Shown here piece by piece: positions 19,201-26,411 of a stretch of DNA of 64,000 bases (positions within the stretch are counted from its first letter, which is position 1; the number at the start of each line of letters is the position of its first letter). The position numbers were made by a program, and so were the translations under genes. The DNA comes from Ovoidimarina sediminis. Its GTDB lineage: Bacteria; Pseudomonadota; Alphaproteobacteria; Rhodobacterales; Rhodobacteraceae. The notes beneath the pieces were generated by a model. It was not told where the DNA came from. It made no database searches and saw nothing but the letters and a program-made list of their open reading frames with translations. The DNA is taken from the NCBI RefSeq assembly GCF_032586175.1, contig NZ_JAWHTE010000014.1:62001-126000 (forward strand), read 5' to 3'.

Positions 19201-22033
19201 TCCGCTCGAATGGCATCTCTGCATGGCGCAGGCCTTCCGACAGCGACGCGCGCGTCTGGCGCAGAAGATCGGCGAACGTCATTCCGGCCGACAACCGCGC
19301 GGCAATCGGAAGCACGTTGACATAAAGCCCAAGCGTCCGCCCTTCGGTGCCGGGCGGACGGCCATCGACACCGGTGCCGATGATCATTTCGTTCTGTCCG
19401 CAACTCCGGCACAGAAGCACCTGGAATGCCGCAAGCGCGGTGGCGAAAACCGTCGTGCCATGTTCCGCCGCCGCCCGGCGCAACTGATCGTGAAGCGCTT
19501 TCGGGAAGTTCAGCCGCACCCGCCCGCCGTCATAGGCTGCCTTCGCGGGCCGGGGCCTGTCGCTCGGCAGCGCAAGAACCGTGGGCACACCTTCGAGGCT
19601 CTCGCGCCAGTACCGGCTCAACTGGTCGAGGTGCGGCCCCGAAAGACGCTCCCGCAGCCAGGCCGCGTAGTCACCATAGGGAAGCGGTTCCGGCAACGCG
19701 CCGGGATCTTCGCCGCTATAGACGTGCAGAAACTCGCGATCCATCAATGGATTTGAAATTCCATCGGTAATCAGATGGCTCAGGCAGAAAAGCAGAACGC
19801 CGCTCTCGTCCGAAAGCCGAAGGAAATGCGCCCGGAAGAGCGGCCCCGCCTCAATGTCGTATGGATCCGCGATCAGGGCCTGCGCGGTGTCGTTCAGGAT
19901 CGCTTCGGGATCGCCTTCGGTCCGTTCCCTGAGATCGATCTCCGGAAGTTCGACCCGATCTATGGCGTCGAAACACTGAATCGGACGGCCCGCGACGGAG
20001 GGAAACCTTGCCCGCAGAATTTCGTGCCGGTCGACCAGCGTCTGCAATGCCGCCTTCATACGCGGCAAGTCCACGCTGTTCCGAAACCTGATCCCGTGCC
20101 CGTTGCGATAGCTCGCCCCCGAAGGATCGGCTTCGATCACGAACCACAGACGTTCCTGCGCGAAGGTCAGCGGCACTGTTTCGCCGGGCGGTCGTGCCGC
20201 GATCTCCACCTTCCGGTTGCGGTTCGCGGGCACCGCATCGCCGGCCGCCAGCACCGCCTCGATCGCGGCCGCCATCCCCGAGATCGTCGCCCCGCTGCCA
20301 TAGATCGTTTCGGTCGACAGGGTGACGCCGTAGGCCTCTTCGATCTCAAGCACGAGCCGCAGGGCCTGAAGTGAGTCACCCCCGCGCACCACGAAACTCT
20401 CGCCCAGCCCCACCGACGACAGGCCAAGCACCCGTTTCCAGATCTCGGCAAGCCCCAGCTTCAGGTCCGTCCAGGTCCCGCCTCCATCTCCGGCCTCGAC
20501 GAGGCCCAGCGCCTCCAGTGCACGCGACGGTTGGAACTTGCCGTCCGGGGACCGCGGAACGCGATCACTCAGGATGATCCGGTCGGGCACCTTGTAACGT
20601 GCGAGCCGCGCCGCCAGCGCCTCCATCAGGCCCGCCTCGTCCAATGTCGTGCCGGGTTCGGGCGCGACGACGGCGGCCGGGATCTGGCCCAGCGTCGGAT
20701 GCGGCAGCGCGAAACAGCCGCAATCGGCCACACCGTCGAGCGAAAGAAGCGCGCGCTCCACCTCCGTCGGCGAAATCTTCTGCCCACCCCGGTTGATCAC
20801 CAGCGTCTTGCGCCCGGCGACTGTGAGGTAACCGTCCGCATCGAAGAACCCCAGATCGCCGGTCATGAACCAACCGTCCTGAAACGCCTTGTCCGCTTCG
20901 GGATCATTGTAATAGCCCGGCGCCAGCTCTGGCCCTCTCACAGCGATCTGCCCCTCTTCACCTGGGCCAAGGGGCTGGCCATCCTCGTCGAGAATGCGAA
21001 CCTCGCACCCAAGAGGCTTGCCCACCGTGTCGGGCCTGTGCGCAACGCCGCTGGCCGCCGTCGCGATCATGCCCGCATCGGTCGAGCCGTATTTCACGAC
21101 CACTCGAAGACCGAGTTCGGTTTCGAGCCGCGCCCGCGTCGCCTCAGGCAGACGGTAGCTGGCGGAACGCGCGATCTTCATGCGCCAGCGCCCGATCACC
21201 TCAGGGTAGGCCCCTGCCCGGGCAAGGATCGCCTCGTGATAGGCCGCGCCGCCGGAATACCATGTCGCGCCATGCGCATCGGCCAGTTCAAAGAACAGAT
21301 CCGCGTCGAAATCTGGCGGCACAACGATGCACCCGCCGGAATACAGCGTCGACTGAAAGCCGGTGTTGATCGCCCCGCCCACATGGGCGGGACGGAAATT
21401 CAGCGACACGTCCTCGTGGGTCAGACCGATGCTTTCCGACGCTGTTCTGGCACGACGCACCGCGATGCGATGCGGCACGCACACCGCCTTGGGCCGCGAC
21501 GTGGTGCCGGAACTCATCAGAAGATAGGCGAGGTCATCGGGTTCGGCCGGGCCCGGATGTGGCGCCGCGCCCTGCCCGGACGGGAAGGACAGATCGAAGG
21601 TGCCCGCAGGGCCGTCCATCGCCGGTGTCAGCGTGATGACAGGAAGCCCGGCCTCGCGCGCGGCCGCCCGCGCGCCCTCGTGCCCCGCGGTCGTCACGAC
21701 CGCATGCGCCTCGATATGGCGAAGGGCCGCGGCATATTCCACAACCGTCAGTTTCGGGTCCATCAAAGCCGGCGTGGCCGAGGCCGAGAGCGTTTGCAGG
21801 GCAATGAAGGTTTCGGGCCGCGAGTTGACGATCACGGCGATCCGGTGGCCGCGTCCGAACCCGTTCGCATTCAATGCCTCACGGATCCGGGCGATCTCAT
21901 CCGTCAGCCTGCGATAGCTGAGCGGAGCACGGCCCGGCGCCTTCAGCACCGGCGCCTCCGGCCGCGCGGCCGCGTGCGCCGCGATGATCTCTTCAAACCG
22001 CTCCAAACCCCGGGTCTCTCCCGCCACAATCAA
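16247..22033 (-). CDS. Dimodular nonribosomal peptide synthetase, A-T-C-A-T-TE
   Basis: 1928 residues. Domains by eye: adenylation 1 (about 10-510; SSGTTSRPK, YGSTDAG, GDLGFFDADGYL, INRGGQKI), carrier 1 (GGDS, Ser554), condensation (615-1045; SHLITDG at 752-758, second His kept, first His replaced by Ser), adenylation 2 (1075-1575; FTSGSTGRPKG, NAYGPTEN, RNGKIDR), carrier 2 (GGDS, Ser1621), thioesterase (1688-1928; GYSYGG Ser1760, His1901). Adenylation 1 lacks the amino-acid-anchoring FDxS Asp and carries RPAHVGGAINTG, like acyl- or aryl-acid-activating enzymes; adenylation 2 has FDVSSFD. Aligned by eye to GrsA, its ten pocket residues read D-V-F-E-L-G-A-V-W-K; the Glu hints at a polar or basic substrate but no call is safe. 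An N-acylated single amino acid or its ester/lactone is a reasonable inferred product. No MbtH or PPTase gene is adjacent. Confidence 0.93.
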   Translation of the reverse strand: MIVAGETRGLERFEEIIAAHAAARPEAPVLKAPGRAPLSYRRLTDEIARIREALNANGFGRGHRIAVIVNSRPETFIALQTLSASATPALMDPKLTVVEYAAALRHIEAHAVVTTAGHEGARAAAREAGLPVITLTPAMDGPAGTFDLSFPSGQGAAPHPGPAEPDDLAYLLMSSGTTSRPKAVCVPHRIAVRRARTASESIGLTHEDVSLNFRPAHVGGAINTGFQSTLYSGGCIVVPPDFDADLFFELADAHGATWYSGGAAYHEAILARAGAYPEVIGRWRMKIARSASYRLPEATRARLETELGLRVVVKYGSTDAGMIATAASGVAHRPDTVGKPLGCEVRILDEDGQPLGPGEEGQIAVRGPELAPGYYNDPEADKAFQDGWFMTGDLGFFDADGYLTVAGRKTLVINRGGQKISPTEVERALLSLDGVADCGCFALPHPTLGQIPAAVVAPEPGTTLDEAGLMEALAARLARYKVPDRIILSDRVPRSPDGKFQPSRALEALGLVEAGDGGGTWTDLKLGLAEIWKRVLGLSSVGLGESFVVRGGDSLQALRLVLEIEEAYGVTLSTETIYGSGATISGMAAAIEAVLAAGDAVPANRNRKVEIAARPPGETVPLTFAQERLWFVIEADPSGASYRNGHGIRFRNSVDLPRMKAALQTLVDRHEILRARFPSVAGRPIQCFDAIDRVELPEIDLRERTEGDPEAILNDTAQALIADPYDIEAGPLFRAHFLRLSDESGVLLFCLSHLITDGISNPLMDREFLHVYSGEDPGALPEPLPYGDYAAWLRERLSGPHLDQLSRYWRESLEGVPTVLALPSDRPRPAKAAYDGGRVRLNFPKALHDQLRRAAAEHGTTVFATALAAFQVLLCRSCGQNEMIIGTGVDGRPPGTEGRTLGLYVNVLPIAARLSAGMTFADLLRQTRASLSEGLRHAEMPFERIVQMINPPRTQSYHPLVQAFFGLMPRRGTGIGSGSDFEPMDMGRSQSRFDFTLMLVDDVDEDGLGGFVEYRKDMFDHASVERLVSVYEHLIDEMTRDPGRKIVSYPLMEPSAEAVLVDRTRGAQVPFPQDSTIAAEFRAQVKAGPELPAVTGPDGTTITYRMLDAWSDAVAAHLVERGVAAGDLVAVSAERSPAFVAGILGCLKAGAGYVPLDPAQPAPRLAAVLDDAATRHALVQAGSALPELSECIERVHLPLSPDDLPVPAEPVAERGAPETPAYVLFTSGSTGRPKGVVIPNRGILRLVKGTDIADLGPDHAFLQVAPTTFDVSSFDIWGCLLNGGHVIQAPWPLPGLGELADLIARPEVTSLEITTPLFEKLVDLRCDCFAHLHQVLVGGDALSPDHARRFLRDAPGARLVNAYGPTENSVWSTAHVVTEESARGVSIPIGRAIANTFIYILDSEGRLLPSGIEGELAVGGPGVGLGYLNAPELTAEKFRDDPFSDAPGARMYLTGDRARLNRAGEVEFRGRIDHQVKIRGFLVEPAEIVAQLIAHPGVEHAHVLAEEGADGQRRLLGFYAPIDKASHGPAPDEVRRHLSGRLPPYLVPARLIRVPALPVTRNGKIDRAALRQIAGETRDRASEANMPRTLTEATLAILWSELLETSVSDCEQSFFEAGGDSLLLMQIAFSISEEFGVEVPLAVLFQDPTIRSIATHIDRRDAAGDTADALASPILCPLSHRRGEGAERPRFFIVSGAGGHVLPFAGVARRLAETWEGIGLVDPLLVGEAPAASVEDLAGCYIDAIGTLDANGPCFIAGYSYGGLVAHEIARQLLADGRRAGVVLIDTHSAALSSTLWRARSRLAAGKRRIEKLAEGLRAPAVSAAGAGTGANGFDHVAERERRLAIQLAQRDLGRRYRPAPHDAPTVLLRSKARSGIGNLPDHGWSQVVSGLEVLPVPGTHLDMFKGPNEAPFSEVLAEALARLRDRV

Positions 22034-22205
22034 AGCGATCTTACGATACAGTCACCCGGGGATTAAGCCTGCCGGGTGAATTCTTCTCATAGTTGCAAGA
22101 TGTTGCGGCTTCCGGGCGTAATCGGGAAACAATCGTGAGGACGCCATTTCACCGTAGACGCTTTGGGATCGGCCCCGATTTCCTCGATCCGGCCGTATTC
22201 CGCCG

Positions 22206-22289
22206 TGGTACCCGCGGCCGGACTCGAACCGGCACGGCTTGCGCCTGGGGATTTTAAGTCCCCTGTGTCTACCATTCCACCACGCGGGC
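22206..22289 (-). tRNA. tRNA-Leu (anticodon UAA)
   Basis: Reading the minus strand from 22289, the acceptor GCCCGCG pairs with CGCGGGT near the 3' end, followed by encoded ACCA. The D-arm GGTGGAATGGTAGACAC, anticodon arm GGGGACTTAAAATCCCC with anticodon TAA, a long variable arm (type II tRNA) and the T-loop GGTTCGAGTCC are all visible. The sequence closely follows the E. coli tRNA-Leu(UAA) plan. Its 3' end faces the NRPS gene about 170 bases away, a classic position for island insertion. Confidence 0.96.
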
Positions 22290-22342
22290 CACGCCCGTTC
22301 GAGTGCCACAGGTGCCGCGCGAAGGGAAGGCTCCTCCCGCAG

Positions 22343-22882
22343 TCAGAGGTCTTGTTCCGGTGCCTCCGTCAGCAGAAAACGCTCCGAAATCCACGGGTTC
22401 AGGGCCACCGCCTTGCGGATCCAGATCTGCGCCTCCTCCTCGCGGCCAAGCTGGATCAAAGTGAGGCCAAGGCCGGTGAGCGCCCCGATATGGCGCGGCT
22501 CTCGGGCGAGCGCCTGTTCGAGATCGCGTTCCGCCTCCTCGAAGGCACCGCTCAGGAAATACATGAAGGCGCGCTGGTTCCAGCCTTCCGCATAGTGCGG
22601 GCAATAATCGACAAGCCTGTCGTAAGTTTCGATCGCGCCAAGGAAATTCGCCGCCCGCCCCATCGAGGAGCCGCGTTCGAGAAGCGCCTGCGCGGCCTCG
22701 TCCGGGGCATCGAACCAGATTTCCCACATCTGCTGATTGAGCGCCCGGCCCTCGGCCTCGGTTTCGGCCACGCGGGCGGCATCGAAAAGCGCCGTCAGCT
22801 CTGCCCCGCGATCCGCCACCGGCGGACAGTCGGCAAAGGCGGGTGCGGCGGAAAGAAGAAGGATCGGAAGAAGCTGTCTCAT
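22343..22882 (-). CDS. Exported tetratricopeptide-repeat protein
   Basis: The start MRQLLPILLLSAAPAFADC at 22882 gives a signal peptide of 18 residues followed by a short mature region and two to three TPR units (AETEAEGRALNQQMWEIW, GAIETYDRLVDYCPHYAEGW, ALAREPRHIGALTGLGLTLI). About 179 residues, probably periplasmic. Upstream in-frame codons (to 22966) lack a signal peptide and are left out. It is divergent from the rhomboid gene with an 85-base spacer. Partner unknown. Confidence 0.85.
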   Translation of the reverse strand: MRQLLPILLLSAAPAFADCPPVADRGAELTALFDAARVAETEAEGRALNQQMWEIWFDAPDEAAQALLERGSSMGRAANFLGAIETYDRLVDYCPHYAEGWNQRAFMYFLSGAFEEAERDLEQALAREPRHIGALTGLGLTLIQLGREEEAQIWIRKAVALNPWISERFLLTEAPEQDL

Positions 22883-22967
22883 ACGGCAAGAAGGCCGCGT
22901 GCGCGGGGCCCCTGTCAAGCGCGATGCGCCTTGACGGCGACGGCGGATTTGCCCAGCGTTCGGCACG

Positions 22968-23708
22968 ATGCTGCCGATCCGAGATCACAACCCCTCCCGC
23001 GCCATGCCCTTCGTGACATGGGCCCTGATCGCAGCCAACATATTGATTTTCATAAGCTACTGGCCTCTGTTCGATCAGCCGTTCGCCCTGCAGCGCTTCT
23101 TCGAAACCTGGGGGCTCGTGCCGGCCCAAAGCACCGCGCAGCCGCTTGGCTTCATCACGTCAATGTTCCTGCACGGGGGTGTGATGCACCTGTTCGGGAA
23201 CATGCTGTTCCTATGGATCTTCGGCGACAACATGGAAGAGGAAATGGGGCATCTTGGTTTCCTCGCCTTCTATCTCGCCACCGGAATCGCCGCCGCCCTG
23301 GGCCAGATCGCGGCCGATCCGGCATCGCAGGTGCCGATGGTCGGCGCATCGGGGGCAATCGCGGGGGTCATGGGGGGATACCTTCTGTTATTCCCGAAGG
23401 CGCGGGTCGATGTGCTGATCTTCCTAGTGATCTTCGTGCGGATCATTCCGGTGCCGGCATGGATCGTGCTCGGCTTCTGGTTCGGATCGCAGATCGTCTC
23501 GGGCAGCCTCGCCTCCGCCGAACTGGGCGGCGGCGCCTACTGGGCCCATGCGGGCGGATTTCTGGCCGGCGTTGCGCTTTCGCTAAAGGTCTGGCTCAGC
23601 CGCGGCGGCGCCGGCTTCTGGCGGCGGACAGAGGGGCACCCGCCCCATGCCGAAGCAAGCTACCGCTATGTCCGGACAAGCGTGCCGCGGGTGCCGCGGC
23701 GGCGCTAG
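22968..23708 (+). CDS. Rhomboid-family intramembrane serine protease
   Basis: 246 residues with six to seven hydrophobic helices. The catalytic Ser lies in GASGAIAGVMGGY and the catalytic His in YWAHAGGFLAGV; the L1-loop-like segment HGGVMHLFGNMLFLWIFGDN is typical of the family, which cleaves transmembrane segments of substrate proteins. The C-terminal tail is basic (RTSVPRVPRRR) and soluble. It converges on suhB with a ten-base gap. Confidence 0.93.
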   Translation: MLPIRDHNPSRAMPFVTWALIAANILIFISYWPLFDQPFALQRFFETWGLVPAQSTAQPLGFITSMFLHGGVMHLFGNMLFLWIFGDNMEEEMGHLGFLAFYLATGIAAALGQIAADPASQVPMVGASGAIAGVMGGYLLLFPKARVDVLIFLVIFVRIIPVPAWIVLGFWFGSQIVSGSLASAELGGGAYWAHAGGFLAGVALSLKVWLSRGGAGFWRRTEGHPPHAEASYRYVRTSVPRVPRRR

Positions 23709-23718
23709 GCCCCGCGTC

Positions 23719-24507
23719 TCAGGTGTTGCGGATGACGGCAGCGAAGCGGTCGAAGATCTGCGCATTCCCTGCGAGGATCGAGCGGGTGTCGGTGATCGAC
23801 TTGCCCGGTTCGACGGCCTCGATGAAGCCGCCCGCTTCGCGGATCAGGATGATCCCTGCGGCGATATCCCAGATGTTGAGGCCGCGTTCCCAGAAACCTT
23901 CGTACCGGCCCGCCGCCACATAGGCGAGATCGAGTGCGGCGGCGCCGAACCGGCGGACGCCGGCGACCTCGGGCATCAGCCGCGCAAGATCCTGAAGCGT
24001 GGCGGGAAGATCGGGCCGGCCGCCGAAGGGCACGCCGGTGGCGAAGACGCTTTCGATCATCCGGTTTCTGTCCGAGACGCGCAGGCGCTGGTCGTTGAGC
24101 CAGGCGCCCTGCCCCTTTTCGGCAAAGAACATCTCGTCCTTCACCGGGTCGTAGATCACGCCCGAGACGATTTCGCCCTTGAATTCAAGGGCGATGGAGA
24201 TCGCCCAATGGGGCAGGCCATGCAGAAAGTTCGTGGTGCCGTCGAGGGGATCGACGATCCAGCGGCGGGTGGGATCCTTGCCCTCTTCCGCGTCGCTTTC
24301 TTCACCGACCCAGCCGTAATTGGGCCGCGCTTCCATCAGCATTTCGCGGATCGTCTTCTCGGCGGCGATGTCGGCACGGCTGACGAAATCGCCTGCGCCC
24401 TTCGACGAGACCTGCAGGTTCTCGACCTCGCGGAAATCCTTCACAAGCCCCCGCGCGGCCTTGCGGGCGGCCTTGAACATGATGTTGAGGTTGGCGGATC
24501 CCTGCAT
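23719..24507 (-). CDS. suhB: Inositol monophosphatase family protein SuhB
   Basis: 262 residues of the Mg-dependent IMPase fold. Metal motifs are visible: GEES, the block WIVDPLDGTTNFLHGLPHW and the late NIWDIAAG. SuhB-type enzymes hydrolyse inositol-1-phosphate and in E. coli also act in rRNA antitermination. Start at 24507 (MQGSANLNIMF) matches the family N-terminus; eight upstream in-frame codons are omitted. It is the last gene of a minus-strand set with two small membrane proteins and a HisC-like aminotransferase. Confidence 0.93.
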   Translation of the reverse strand: MQGSANLNIMFKAARKAARGLVKDFREVENLQVSSKGAGDFVSRADIAAEKTIREMLMEARPNYGWVGEESDAEEGKDPTRRWIVDPLDGTTNFLHGLPHWAISIALEFKGEIVSGVIYDPVKDEMFFAEKGQGAWLNDQRLRVSDRNRMIESVFATGVPFGGRPDLPATLQDLARLMPEVAGVRRFGAAALDLAYVAAGRYEGFWERGLNIWDIAAGIILIREAGGFIEAVEPGKSITDTRSILAGNAQIFDRFAAVIRNT

Positions 24508-24597
24508 TCTCGGCTCCCGGGCGCTCGGCATTCAGAAGCCGGGCGTATAGGCGAGGCGCCGGGGAAAGCCAAGACTGTTCGGGGGATACCCCCGGTA

Positions 24598-24765
24598 TCA
24601 GCCGTCGCGGCGGACGCGGCGGCCTTCGAAAACAAGGTAGCGGTCGGTGACGTAGGAAATGAACAACGCCGTGAGAAACCCCCAGACGACCCAGATCGTC
24701 GTCAGGATCATCATGCAGAGAACCGCCGCGCTGACGAGAAAGGCATTGGTGTAATTCGGAGCCAT
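24598..24765 (-). CDS. Small membrane protein (55 aa)
   Basis: ATG at 24765 opens a 55-residue protein, MAPNYTNAFLVSAAVLCMMI then LTTIWVVWGFLTALFISYVTDRYLV and a basic tail RRVRRDG. It has one long or two short transmembrane segments with the basic end presumably cytoplasmic. Codon use is normal for the window. It lies 90 bases upstream of suhB on the same strand. No family recognised. Confidence 0.6.
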   Translation of the reverse strand: MAPNYTNAFLVSAAVLCMMILTTIWVVWGFLTALFISYVTDRYLVFEGRRVRRDG

Positions 24766-24842
24766 TGAACCCTTTCCTAAACGCCCCTCACCAACCCAAT
24801 CCTAACGCGCCGCGCGCAGTTGAAAAGGCGTTTTGTCGCAGG

Positions 24843-25031
24843 TCAGCGGGGGGTGTGGCGGTAAACCACGCGGGCCCGGGCGCGACGCGCCTCGACCCGG
24901 CGCAGAACGATGTCGGTCAGCGCCGCCGCCATCGCCACGCCGGCGATGCCGCCCAGAAGGAAGATCACGGTTTCCGCGAGAAGAACGGCGGTGATCAGCA
25001 TCATCATGTGAAAGTCGGTGTCTCGGGACAT
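24843..25031 (-). CDS. Small membrane protein (62 aa)
   Basis: The ATG at 25031 is preceded by AGGGAG at seven bases, better than the in-frame GTG at 25037. The product, MSRDTDFHMMMLITAVLLAE then TVIFLLGGIAGVAMAAALTDI, has a single hydrophobic hairpin or helix pair and an Arg-rich tail (RRVEARRARARVVYRHTPR). It lies between the aminotransferase gene and the 55-residue membrane protein, in the same direction. Function unknown. Confidence 0.62.
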   Translation of the reverse strand: MSRDTDFHMMMLITAVLLAETVIFLLGGIAGVAMAAALTDIVLRRVEARRARARVVYRHTPR

Positions 25032-25078
25032 GGCCACTCTCCCTGTTGGGCTCTATAGGCCCTTAACGCACAAAAGCC

Positions 25079-26200
25079 TTATAAGTTCGTTGTCTCGCGC
25101 GCCGCCTCCAGCGCCTTGGGCAGGGTTTCGGCGATGATCGCGAGATCCTCATCCGTCCCGCAGGTGATGCGAATGCAGCGGTTGCCCGGTGCCGCGAAGG
25201 GCATGCGTACGAAGACGTCGCGCGCCACCATCTCGTCGAGCACCGACTTTGCGAAGCGCGCATCGCCCCCGCAGTCGATGGTCACGAAATTGGCCGCAGA
25301 CGGGATCGCGGACAGGCCGTTTTCGGCAGCGATGCGGGTGATCTCGTCGCGGGCCGCGGCGACCCGGCGGATCACGGAACCAAGCCAGGCTTCGTCGCCC
25401 AGCGCGGCGAGCGCGCCGATCTGGCTGATCCGGCTCATGCCGAAATGGTTGCGGATCCGGTCGAAGGCGCGGATCAGGTCGGGATGCCCTACGGCGTATC
25501 CGACGCGCAGCCCGGCAAGGCCGTAAGCTTTTGAAAAGGTTCGCATTCTGATGAGACGGCGATCATCGATATCGAGCGGCGGCAAGGTGCCCACCGGCGC
25601 GAATTCGGCATAGGCCTCGTCGAGGACGAGAAGCGTGCCGTCGGGCACGGCCGCGATGGCCCCGGTGATGCGGTCGGCCCCGTGCCAGGTGCCCATCGGG
25701 TTGTCGGGGTTGCAGAGGTAGACGAGCCTGGCATCCGTTTCGCGGGCGCGGGCCAGCAGCGCGTCGATGTCCTCGCGGTCGTCCATCCCGAAGGGCACCT
25801 TGTGGAGCGTGCCGCCGAAGCCCGCCACGTGGTAATTGAAGGTCGGGTAGGCCCCGTCGGAGGTGACGACCGCGTCACCCGGGCCCACGGTCAGACGCGC
25901 GACATAGCCCAGAAGCCCGTCGATCCCCTCGCCCACGAGGATCGCCTCGGTCGGGACGCCGAGCCTGTCGGAGAGGCCGGCTTTCAGATCATGGCTTTCG
26001 GGATCGCCGTATTTCCAGGCTTCGGCCGCGGCCTCCGCCATCGCATCGATCGCGCGGGGGGACGGGCCGAAGACGCTTTCGTTGGCCCCGACCCGCGCGC
26101 GGAAGGGGCGGCCCCGCGCGCGTTCCTGCGTCTCGGGCCCGACGAAGGGCACCGTGGGCGGCAGGCTTTGCACAAGCGGGGTGAGGCGTGGGCCGGTCAT
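25079..26200 (-). CDS. PLP-dependent aminotransferase, HisC-like
   Basis: 373 residues of fold-type I class I/II. The PLP Lys is in TFSKAYGLAGLRVGYA; NPDNPMGTW, VLDEAYAEF and the final RITCGTDEDL (substrate carboxylate Arg region) follow the histidinol-phosphate/aromatic aminotransferase pattern. No other his genes are present, so it may act on aromatic keto acids (phenylalanine/tyrosine synthesis) as often for a second HisC homologue. The ATG at 26200 lacks a strong ribosome site. Confidence 0.88.
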   Translation of the reverse strand: MTGPRLTPLVQSLPPTVPFVGPETQERARGRPFRARVGANESVFGPSPRAIDAMAEAAAEAWKYGDPESHDLKAGLSDRLGVPTEAILVGEGIDGLLGYVARLTVGPGDAVVTSDGAYPTFNYHVAGFGGTLHKVPFGMDDREDIDALLARARETDARLVYLCNPDNPMGTWHGADRITGAIAAVPDGTLLVLDEAYAEFAPVGTLPPLDIDDRRLIRMRTFSKAYGLAGLRVGYAVGHPDLIRAFDRIRNHFGMSRISQIGALAALGDEAWLGSVIRRVAAARDEITRIAAENGLSAIPSAANFVTIDCGGDARFAKSVLDEMVARDVFVRMPFAAPGNRCIRITCGTDEDLAIIAETLPKALEAARETTNL

Positions 26201-26387
26201 AAGAGAAAGTGAAATCAGGATGCGGGGGCCCGCGCAAGATATTCAGTGCGGGGAGCCTTACGGGCGCCTCGATGCCGGACGTGACCGTGATGCGCCGTCG
26301 AGACTTGGCGAGGGTGTTGCGCGGGCGGGTCATGGCGATCTCTCCTGAAGCGGGGGAGAGCGTGCCCGACGAGGTTAAGGATTTTCT

Positions 26388-26409
26388 GACGCCGCCGGGC
26401 GGCGGCGTC
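26388..26409. terminator. GC hairpin downstream of valS
   Basis: A 9-bp perfect stem (GACGCCGCC at 26388-26396, GGCGGCGTC at 26401-26409) with a four-base loop lies just past the valS stop. The T-rich flank (TCTTTC) is on the plus-strand side, so termination of valS on the minus strand is plausible but not textbook. Confidence 0.45.
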
Positions 26410-26411
26410 TT

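Noticed and set aside
26201..26333. Small ORF with good ribosome site (MTRPRNTLAKSRRRITVTSG) upstream of the HisC-like gene
   Set aside because: AGGAG precedes the ATG at 26333, but the frame runs into the aminotransferase in a wrong frame with antisense-like composition; no support for a real peptide.
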